A stretch of DNA of 7,207 bases from Actinomycetota bacterium (GTDB lineage: Bacteria; Actinomycetota; Actinomycetes; Mycobacteriales; Micromonosporaceae), in assembly GCA_005885115.1 (NCBI GenBank), contig VAXX01000209.1, forward strand, positions 1 through 7,207, in the 5' to 3' direction. The first letter of the stretch is position 1; each line of letters opens with the position of its first letter. Positions 1 through 5,290 of the stretch are shown piece after piece. Both the position numbers and the translations under genes were made by a program. The notes beneath the pieces are model-generated. The model was not told where the DNA came from and ran no database searches. It saw nothing but the letters and a program-made list of their open reading frames with translations.

Positions 1-780
1 GGCGTCGGACGGGTCGTCCGCGTGTACGTCCCGCACGCGTACCGGCCGGACCGGCGCCTGCCGCTGGTGCTCAACCTGCACGGCACCGGATCCAGCGCGG
101 CCCGTCAGGAGTCGGGCACCGGGATGGACGCCACCGCGGACGTACACGGCTTCCTCGTCGCGTACCCGGAGGGGCTGCACCGCAGCGGCACCGGCTTCGG
201 CTGGAACATCCCCGGCACCCCGACGTACGCCCCGCACGGACCCGACGAGCTGGCCTACCTCGACCGGCTCATCACGCTGCTGCAGGAGCGCTACTGTGCC
301 GACCTGCACCGGGTGTACGCGGTCGGGTTCTCCGGCGGCGGCCGGATGGTCAGCCAGTTGGCCTGCCAGCCCGGTCGGGAAGTGGCCGCCGTGGCGGCGG
401 TCGGCGGGCTCCGCGCCCCCAGCCCGTGTGCCGCACCCCCGGTACCCGTGCTGGGCGTGCACGGTACGGCCGACCCGCAGAACCCGTACGAGGGCCACGG
501 CCAGCCGTACTGGACGTACTCGGTGCCCGAGGCCGCCCGCCGGTGGGCGGTACAGGACGGGTGCGCGGCGGCACCGGCGGTCAACCGGACCAGCCCGGGT
601 GTGACGCTGACCACGTACCACGACTGCCGGGGTGCCGGCGCCGTCCTGCTCTACACCCTGACCGGTCGGGGTCACGTCTGGCCGACCGCCCGGTCGGGGT
701 TCGACTGCGACGAGACGGTCTGGCGGTTCTTCGCCGAGCACAGCCGGCAGGTCGCTGACCGGATACCGACGGCGGACTGA
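1..780 (+). CDS. PHB depolymerase / feruloyl esterase-like secreted hydrolase (LpqC/CE1 type), 5' end cut by window
   Basis: Alpha/beta-hydrolase of the polyhydroxybutyrate depolymerase / feruloyl esterase group, which cleaves ester bonds in polyesters or plant phenolic esters, usually outside the cell. The frame is open from base 1, so the GTG at 22 is probably internal and the true start with any signal peptide lies upstream. Visible in order: the beta-strand and oxyanion region LVLNLHGTGSS (about nt 64-96); the nucleophile elbow GFSGGG with Ser at 331-333; the acid in HGTAD with Asp at 472-474; and the catalytic His in GRGHVWP at 673-675. The spacing and the GHVWP box are typical of the family. 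Six cysteines in the visible part suggest disulfides and hence export. The stop is TGA at 778-780. The exact substrate cannot be read from the sequence. The histidine kinase follows after 84 nt on the same strand, with no sign of functional linkage. Confidence 0.9.
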   Translation, partial: GVGRVVRVYVPHAYRPDRRLPLVLNLHGTGSSAARQESGTGMDATADVHGFLVAYPEGLHRSGTGFGWNIPGTPTYAPHGPDELAYLDRLITLLQERYCADLHRVYAVGFSGGGRMVSQLACQPGREVAAVAAVGGLRAPSPCAAPPVPVLGVHGTADPQNPYEGHGQPYWTYSVPEAARRWAVQDGCAAAPAVNRTSPGVTLTTYHDCRGAGAVLLYTLTGRGHVWPTARSGFDCDETVWRFFAEHSRQVADRIPTAD

Positions 781-796
781 CTCCCCGGCCCCGGCC

Positions 797-816
797 CCAC
801 GGCGTAGGGTCCGTGG
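797..816 (+). terminator. Weak hairpin after the esterase, possible terminator; contains a TAGGGT -10-like word
   Basis: CCACGG (797-802) and CCGTGG (811-816) can form a 6-bp stem with an 8-nt loop, 17 nt after the esterase stop. There is no T-tract, as is usual in high-GC actinomycetes. The loop holds TAGGGT (805-810), which resembles an actinobacterial -10 element and would give a leader of roughly 45-50 nt for the kinase, but no good -35 is visible. Terminator and promoter readings are both weak. Confidence 0.25.
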
Positions 817-864
817 CAGAGCGTTGAGGGGGATCTCCTGAGAGTCATCGGCGAGGGGCCGCGG

Positions 865-2010
865 GTGGCGGCGCGGCAGGGCGCGGTGCTTTTCGCGCTC
901 GCCGGAAGCCTCGCCCTCGTGGCCATCGCCACCCAACCGGACCGGGCCGGCATCCTGGCCGCGGTCGGGGCCGCCGACCTGGCCGTCGCGCTGGCCGCCT
1001 GGTGGCTGCCCTGGCAGCGGTACCCGATGCCGGCCACCCTGCTGCTGGCCGTCCCGGCGTTCGGCATCCTCGGGGCCTCCACCGTGGCCTTCGGCGGGAT
1101 GGCCGCCGGCACCGGCCCCTTCCTGGTGCTGATCTACGCCTGGATCGGGCTGAACTTCCCGCTCTGGGCGGTGTACGCGGTGACCCCGCTGGCCGTGGCC
1201 GCCTACGTCGTCCCGCTGATGCTCACCCGGCAGACCCCGGTCGTGGTGGCCAGCGCCATCGTGCTCACCCCGGTCGCGGTGGTCGTGGCGGTGCTGATCG
1301 CCGTCCAGGTACGCCACCTGCGCGCGGCCCGCGAGCGGGCCGACCGGGTCGAGCGCTGGCGCTCGGCCCTGACCGCTACCCTGGCGCACGACCTGCGCTC
1401 CCCGCTGACCGCCATCCAGCTCGTCCTGGAGGGGCTGCGGGACGACCCCGAACTCGACGAGCTGACCCGGCGCAAGATGATCGAGATGGCGCTGCGCCAG
1501 GGCAACCGGATGATGCGGCTGGCCGCCGACCTGCTCGACATCGAGCGGGTCGACGCCCAGGGCACGCTGCGGCTGGACCGCGCCATGGTGCCGGTACGCA
1601 CTGCCGTGCTCAACGCGGTCGCGTACCTCAACACCTCGGACGTCAAGGTCGAGGTGGTACCCGACCTCACGGTGGAGGCCGATCCGCAGCGACTGGAGCA
1701 GATCCTGGTCAACCTGGTGGCCAACGCGCTGCGGCACGGCGCCCCACCGGTGGTGGTCCGCGGGTACGTCGAGTCCGGCACCGCACGCGTCGAAGTGGTC
1801 GACCACGGCCCCGGGGTACCCGCGGCGGTGGTACCGCGGCTGTTCACCCGGTTCGGCGACGTGGGCTCGGACCCGACCTCGGTCGGGCTCGGCCTGTGGA
1901 TCGTCGACCAGCTCGCCCGCGCGCACGGCGGGACGGTGCGCTACGAGCCCGGCGACCCGGGTGCCCGCATGGTCGTGACCCTCCCGCTGCGGCCCGGCCA
2001 CCCGGTCTGA
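865..2010 (+). CDS. Membrane sensor histidine kinase (HisKA + HATPase_c)
   Basis: Two-component sensor kinase of 381 aa that should autophosphorylate on His and pass the phosphate to a response regulator. The N-terminal half (about residues 8-148) is hydrophobic and fits five or six membrane segments, with almost no extracytoplasmic domain. A short charged helix (149-168) leads directly into the dimerisation/phosphoacceptor domain, without a recognisable HAMP domain. The H-box AHDLRSPL puts the phosphorylated residue at His175. The ATP-binding domain shows the N-box NLVANALRHG (283-292), the G1 box DHGPGVP (313-319), the F-box LFTRF (326-330) and the G2 box GLGLWIV (341-347), so the kinase looks catalytically complete. 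The GTG start at 865 is preceded by GAGGGG (853-858) at good spacing. Signal and partner are unknown: no response regulator lies between the esterase and the phosphatase. Confidence 0.95.
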   Translation: MAARQGAVLFALAGSLALVAIATQPDRAGILAAVGAADLAVALAAWWLPWQRYPMPATLLLAVPAFGILGASTVAFGGMAAGTGPFLVLIYAWIGLNFPLWAVYAVTPLAVAAYVVPLMLTRQTPVVVASAIVLTPVAVVVAVLIAVQVRHLRAARERADRVERWRSALTATLAHDLRSPLTAIQLVLEGLRDDPELDELTRRKMIEMALRQGNRMMRLAADLLDIERVDAQGTLRLDRAMVPVRTAVLNAVAYLNTSDVKVEVVPDLTVEADPQRLEQILVNLVANALRHGAPPVVVRGYVESGTARVEVVDHGPGVPAAVVPRLFTRFGDVGSDPTSVGLGLWIVDQLARAHGGTVRYEPGDPGARMVVTLPLRPGHPV

Positions 2011-2022
2011 GGCGACCGGTTC

Positions 2023-2038
2023 ACCGGGGGTTCCCGGT
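2023..2038 (+). terminator. Small hairpin after the histidine kinase, possible terminator
   Basis: ACCGGG (2023-2028) and CCCGGT (2033-2038) form a 6-bp stem with a 4-nt loop, 12 nt after the kinase stop codon. There is no T-tract. Short GC stems are common by chance at this base composition, so this is only a candidate. Confidence 0.25.
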
Positions 2039-2116
2039 CCGGCCAGCGGGGCGCCATCCGGAGGCACTACAGATCCTGAGGAAGGCAGGTCCCCAGCCAT
2101 CCCGAGGAGCCACCCG

Positions 2117-3701
2117 ATGCGATTCCGTACCCCCACGCTCGGCCGCCTGGCCGCGATCGGCTTGGCCGTGAGCGCGCTCACGGTGGCCGGTACCGCCGTC
2201 GCGAGCGCGCACGACGATGGGCACCGCCACCCGGCCGTCGACCACGTGCTGCTGCTGTCCATCGACGGCCTGCACCAGCAGGACCTGGCCTGGTGGGTCG
2301 GCCACCACCCGGACTCGACGCTGGCCCGGCTCACCGCCGCCGGGGTCGAGTACGACCGGGCGCGTACCCCGTTCCCGTCCGACTCGTTCCCGGGCATGAC
2401 CGCCCTGGTCAGCGGCGGCAACCCGGCGAGTACCGGGGTGTACTACGACGACTCGTACAACCGGGCGCTGCTGCCGGCCGGCACCACCAACTGCGCGGGC
2501 GCGACCCCGGGCACCGAGGTCACCTACTTCGAGCAGGCCGACCTGGACCAGAACCGGCTGGATGCCGGGCAGGGCCTGACCGGGCTGCCGGACTCGATCC
2601 TGGGCATGACCGGTCAGCCCCGCCAGGTGATCGACCCGGCCCAGTTGCCGGTCGACCCGGTCACCTGCCGGCCGGTGTACCCGCACGGCTACCTCAAGGT
2701 CAACACGGTCTTCGAGGTGGCCCGGGCGCGCGGGCTGGGTACCGCCTGGTCGGACAAGCACCCGGCGTACGACCTGCTCCAGGGGCCGTCCGGGGCGGGC
2801 ATCCAGGACCTGTTCACGCCTGAGATCAACAGCCTGGCGGACGCCGCCGGCGACGACTGGACCAAGGTCAACTCACTGACCCAGCGGTACGACGGGTACA
2901 AGGTCCAGGCGGTGCTCAACGAGATCGACGGGTACGACCATGGCCGCGCCACGAGGGTAGGCACCCCGGCCATCTTCGGGATGAACTTCCAGACCGTGTC
3001 CACCGGCCAGAAGCTGCCCACCTCCGGGGGTCAGCCGGGCGGGTACCTCCACCGAACTCGCCGCCCAGGGGCTCGCCGACCGTACCGCCATCGTGATCTC
3101 CGCCAAGCACGGGCAGTCGCCGACCGTACCGGCCCTGCTCACCCGGATCAACGACGGCGCGATCATCGACGCGCTCAACGCCGCGTGGAACGCCGCCGGG
3201 CACCCGGGCACCCTGGTCGCCTTCTCGGTCAACGACGACGGGATGCTGATCTGGCTGTCCGACCGCTCGCCCGCGGCGACCGGCTTCGCGGCCGACTTCC
3301 TGCGCGGGTACGCCGGGACCGGCAACGACATCACCTCGGCGCCGAAGCCGTTCACCTCGTCCGGGCTGGCGACGATCTACGCCGGTACGGCCGCGTCGGA
3401 CCTCATCGGGGTACCGCACGACGACGCCCGGGTACCGGACGTGATCGGTATCGCCCAGCAGGGCGTGGTGTACACCGCGAAGAAGGGCAAGATCGCTGAG
3501 CACGGCGGCGACGCTCCCGCCGACCGCGACGTACCCATCCTGGTTGTCGCTCCCGGCCACGGCCCGCACGGCGTGACGATCAGCGCCCCCGTCGAGACCG
3601 CCCAGATCGCGCCGACCATCCTGGCCCTGCTCGGCCTGGACCCGGACGACATCGGCGCCGTCAGGATCGAGCACACCCGGGTCCTGCCCGGGATCTCCTG
3701 A
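2117..3701 (+). pseudogene. Secreted alkaline phosphatase / type I phosphodiesterase family gene, frame broken near 3030-3060
   Basis: Metal-dependent phosphatase/phosphodiesterase (alkaline phosphatase superfamily, nucleotide pyrophosphatase-like), expected to act outside the cell. The ATG at 2117 follows GAGGAG (2104-2109). Residues 1-31 form a clear Sec signal peptide ending in ASA. Next come the metal-site strand LLLSIDG (Asp50) and FPSDSFPGMTALVSG, in which Ser90 lines up with the nucleophile. The frame from 2117 reads sensible protein to about residue 310 (SGGQPGGY, about nt 3046), then turns into Arg/Pro-rich nonsense ending at 3499. Sensible sequence resumes in the +1 frame from about nt 3045 (STELAAQGL, then the KHG metal motif at 3105-3113), continues through EHGG (3498-3509), a third metal-site motif, and ends at TGA 3699-3701. 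From memory of the family, some 25 residues (PG..L..ALdyvD..lG.mv type helix) are missing at the junction. A short deletion not divisible by three fits; an assembly error is equally possible. Confidence 0.8.
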
Positions 3702-3704
3702 GGT

Positions 3705-3739
3705 TGTCCCCCGGCCGGGGGACACGTCCCCCGGCCGGG
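3705..3739 (+). terminator. Palindrome plus repeated half-site after the phosphatase: terminator and/or operator
   Basis: Four bases after the phosphatase stop lies a perfect 20-bp palindrome (3705-3724; 8-bp stem TGTCCCCC/GGGGGACA around a GGCC loop). Its left half recurs as GTCCCCCGGCCGGG at 3726-3739, exactly 20 bp after the copy at 3706-3719. The right half of the palindrome also pairs with the second copy: 13-nt arms 3711-3723 and 3726-3738, separated by 2 nt. The two folds exclude each other. The position favours a terminator separating the phosphatase from the pilus operon. A dimer-binding operator is the alternative. No T-tract is present. Confidence 0.6.
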
Positions 3740-3761
3740 CCAGTCAACACTGACCCGTTTC

Positions 3762-3797
3762 CTGACAACGCCCGCCCTCCAGGCAGCCGACTGTAAT
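3762..3797 (+). promoter_or_regulatory. Tentative promoter region of the Tad/Flp operon
   Basis: This is the least GC-rich part of the gap before flp. TGTAAT (3792-3797) is one mismatch from a -10 consensus and would give a leader of about 45 nt. CTGACA (3762-3767) resembles a -35 element, but the spacing is 24 nt, too long for a standard sigma-70-type promoter, so the pair should not be taken as proven. An operon promoter is expected here because flp is the first gene after a likely terminator. Confidence 0.25.
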
Positions 3798-3801
3798 CGC
3801 A

Positions 3802-3820
3802 AGGCCACGGATCGTGGCTT
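3802..3820 (+). promoter_or_regulatory. Leader hairpin upstream of flp
   Basis: GCCACG (3804-3809) pairs with CGTGGC (3813-3818) around a 3-nt loop, extended by one G-T and one A-T pair to 3802/3820. It ends 17 nt before the GGAGG ribosome binding site (3838-3842), so in the mRNA it would be a 5'-leader hairpin that leaves the binding site free. It might stabilise the transcript of this expected high-abundance pilin; that role is inference. Confidence 0.3.
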
Positions 3821-3848
3821 ACCCGGAACGGAATCCTGGAGGTCTTCG

Positions 3849-4022
3849 ATGAACTATCTCGTGGCTAAGGCGCAGGCCCTGTGGGCCACCCGCGACGAGG
3901 GCGCCACCGCCGTCGAGTACGGCCTGATGGTCGCCCTGATCGCGGTCGTCATCATTGTCGCGGTGACCGCGCTCGGCAGCAAGCTGTCCGGCCTGTTCAC
4001 CAGCGTCACCAGCAGCATCTGA
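3849..4022 (+). CDS. flp: Flp family type IVb major pilin (57 aa)
   Basis: Major pilin subunit of a Tad/Flp pilus. The precursor is 57 aa. A short charged leader (MNYLVAKAQALWATRDEG) ends in Gly18, followed by ATAVEYG. The Glu at +5 and Tyr at +6 after the Gly are the hallmark of Flp prepilins, which a TadV-type prepilin peptidase cleaves after that Gly. The mature part is a single hydrophobic helix (about residues 25-42) with a short polar tail LGSKLSGLFTSVTSSI, also typical of the family. The ATG at 3849 follows an excellent ribosome binding site GGAGG (3838-3842, 6-nt spacing), stronger than those of the downstream genes, as expected for the most abundant product. It is the first gene of the operon. 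The tadE-like gene starts 3 nt after its stop, but a strong hairpin (4038-4070) lies just beyond. Confidence 0.95.
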   Translation: MNYLVAKAQALWATRDEGATAVEYGLMVALIAVVIIVAVTALGSKLSGLFTSVTSSI

Positions 4023-4025
4023 ACC

Positions 4026-4457
4026 GTGCCCGGGCGCGCCGGCCGTCGGGGCCAGATCTTGGCGGCCGGCCGTACCCGCGACCGCGGGGCGGCCGCGGTG
4101 GAGATGGCCCTCGTGCTACCCCTGCTGCTGTTCGTGGTCTTCGGCCTGATCGACTTCGGCCGGATGCTCAACACCCAACTCACCCTCACCGAGGCGGCTC
4201 GGGAGGGGGCCCGCGCGGCGGCCCTCGGGCAGAACGCCGACGCGCGGGTACAGGCCGCCAGCACCAACCTCAGGGGCGTGACCGACTCGGTCACGCCCTG
4301 CCCGGCGGGTGGCTCGACCACCGCCAACGCCACGGTGACCACCAGCGTCACCTTCACGTTCGTCACGCCGGTCGCGGCGCTCGCCCCACTGTTCGGCGGG
4401 CACCTGGCCGGCTCGGTAGTACTGACCGGAAAGGGAGTCATGCCATGCATCGGGTGA
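4026..4457 (+). CDS. tadE: TadE-like pseudopilin
   Basis: Minor pseudopilin of the Tad pilus, membrane-anchored by its N-terminal helix. As called (GTG 4026) it has 143 aa. A basic leader ends at Gly21, followed by AAAVEMALVLPLLLFVVFGLIDFGR; Glu26 is at +5 after the Gly, the same prepilin-peptidase-type site as in Flp. The membrane helix is about residues 27-42. The motif LTLTEAAREGARAAALG (about 52-68) is the standard continuation in TadE-like proteins, and the C-terminal part is Thr/Val-rich beta-type sequence. The start is uncertain: the GTG has no convincing ribosome binding site and may rely on coupling to flp, while TTG at 4059 in the same frame is an alternative. It could also be called TadF/TadG-like, since these families merge at this length. 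The stop at 4455-4457 lies 7 nt before cpaB. Confidence 0.85.
   Translation: MPGRAGRRGQILAAGRTRDRGAAAVEMALVLPLLLFVVFGLIDFGRMLNTQLTLTEAAREGARAAALGQNADARVQAASTNLRGVTDSVTPCPAGGSTTANATVTTSVTFTFVTPVAALAPLFGGHLAGSVVLTGKGVMPCIG
4038..4070 (+). promoter_or_regulatory. Strong hairpin just after the flp stop codon
   Basis: GCCGGCCG (4038-4045) pairs perfectly with CGGCCGGC (4063-4070). The stem can continue inward with G-U wobbles to 4051/4057, leaving a 5-nt loop. It begins 16 nt after the flp stop and overlaps the first codons of the tadE-like gene as called. Such a structure could protect the 3' end of a processed flp mRNA or lower readthrough, giving more pilin than assembly proteins. The fold is visible; the role is inferred. 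Confidence 0.4.
4271..4300 (+). repeat. Perfect inverted repeat inside the tadE-like gene
   Basis: GGGCGTGACCG (4274-4284) is the exact reverse complement of 4288-4298, leaving a 3-nt loop. Two more outer pairs (4271-4272 with 4299-4300) form if G4273 bulges. The DNA encodes GVTDSVTP within the tadE-like protein. It could be an mRNA hairpin or an internal operator, or just a coding coincidence. Confidence 0.5.
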
Positions 4458-4464
4458 GCCGCTC

Positions 4465-5289
4465 ATGAAGCGCAGCTTCTTCGCGGCCCTCGTCGCCGTG
4501 GTCCTGGCGCTCGTCGGCTGCGTGGCCGTGGTGCTCTACGTCAAGGGCGCCGACACCCGCGCGCTGGCCGGTCAGCGGGCGGTCCGGGTGCTGGTGGTAC
4601 ACAAGCTGATCCCCGCCGGTACGACCGGGCAGCAGATCCACGACGGCGGGTACACCGAGACGGTCACCGTACCGGCGACCACCGTACCGGTCGACGCGCT
4701 CAGCGACCTGGACGCCCAACTGCTGACCCTGGCGGTCAGCTCCGACCAGCAGCCCCGGCAACTGTTGCTGCGCGGCGCGTTCGACAGCCCGACCGTCCAC
4801 AGTGGAGGGTTGACGATCCCGGACGGGATGCTCGCGGTGAGCGTGTCCATGCGGGTACCGGCGCAGGTCGGCGGGTACGTCCAGCCCGGCACCGACGTCG
4901 CCGTGTTCGACACCTTCAACCTGGCCGAGGGCAAGGGCCGGGTACCCGCCGGGGACGGCCTGGCCAGCAGCCACGACTACAACCAGGCGACCCGGCTGCT
5001 GCTGCCCAAGGTCCAGGTGCTCGCGATCGGTGGCCGGGGTACCCCGGGCGCGGCGACGGCACCCCAGCCGGCCGCCTCCGGTGCTACCGGCGGCGGTGGC
5101 CTGGGCTCCTCCAGCGGGGGCGGGCAGTCGGACACCGCCGAGGTACTGGTGACCGTCGCGGTCACCCAGGACCAGGCCCAGCGCCTCGTCCTGGCCGCCC
5201 AGACCGGCGCGCTCTACCTCGCGCTGCTGGGCAACGGCGCGGACGTACGCCCCGGTGACGGCATCGACAACTACTCCCTTTTCCAGTGA
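4465..5289 (+). CDS. cpaB: Flp pilus assembly protein CpaB/RcpC (SAF domain)
   Basis: Assembly factor of the Tad pilus, 274 aa. The N-terminus is KR followed by a hydrophobic stretch (about 5-27), either an uncleaved membrane anchor or, because of LVGC at 16-19, a possible lipoprotein signal. A SAF-type domain follows (about 40-110: VRVLVVHKLIPAGTT, then the region around VDALSDLDAQLLTLAV and QLLLRGAF). The RcpC/CpaB domain comes next (about 112-260), with the typical MLAVSVSM, GYVQPGTDVAVF and VTVAVTQDQAQRLVLAAQTGALYLAL segments, interrupted by a Gly/Ser/Ala-rich loop (about 191-222). The family is best known as a periplasmic partner of the secretin in Gram-negative bacteria. Here it would act on the outer face of the single membrane. 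ATG 4465 has the weak binding site GGTGAG (4453-4458), which contains the stop of tadE, so translation is probably coupled. Its own stop is 1 nt before the cpaE ATG. Confidence 0.9.
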   Translation: MKRSFFAALVAVVLALVGCVAVVLYVKGADTRALAGQRAVRVLVVHKLIPAGTTGQQIHDGGYTETVTVPATTVPVDALSDLDAQLLTLAVSSDQQPRQLLLRGAFDSPTVHSGGLTIPDGMLAVSVSMRVPAQVGGYVQPGTDVAVFDTFNLAEGKGRVPAGDGLASSHDYNQATRLLLPKVQVLAIGGRGTPGAATAPQPAASGATGGGGLGSSSGGGQSDTAEVLVTVAVTQDQAQRLVLAAQTGALYLALLGNGADVRPGDGIDNYSLFQ

Positions 5290-5290
5290 C

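Noticed and set aside
1002..2171. + strand open frame of 389 codons overlapping the histidine kinase
   Set aside because: Arg/Gly/Pro/Ala-rich nonsense in the wrong frame; the kinase frame has all catalytic boxes.
3881..4468. + strand 195-codon frame overlapping flp and tadE
   Set aside because: Arg/Gly/His-rich product with no family features, conflicting with two genes that show clear pilin motifs.
4445..4468. Seven-codon ORF (ATG to TGA) between tadE and cpaB whose stop overlaps the cpaB ATG
   Set aside because: It has no own binding site and is in the frame of the rejected overlapping ORF; most likely chance.
4665..4690. Short direct repeat CACCGTACCGG at 4665-4675 and 4680-4690 in cpaB
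   Set aside because: Explained by a repeated Thr-Val-Pro in the protein and the general GTA-CC codon preference.
5255..5290. GTG at 5255 as the start of cpaE
   Set aside because: It would overlap cpaB by 35 nt and add a Thr/Ser-rich stretch not expected in the family; ATG 5291 sits right after the cpaB stop. Kept only as an alternative.
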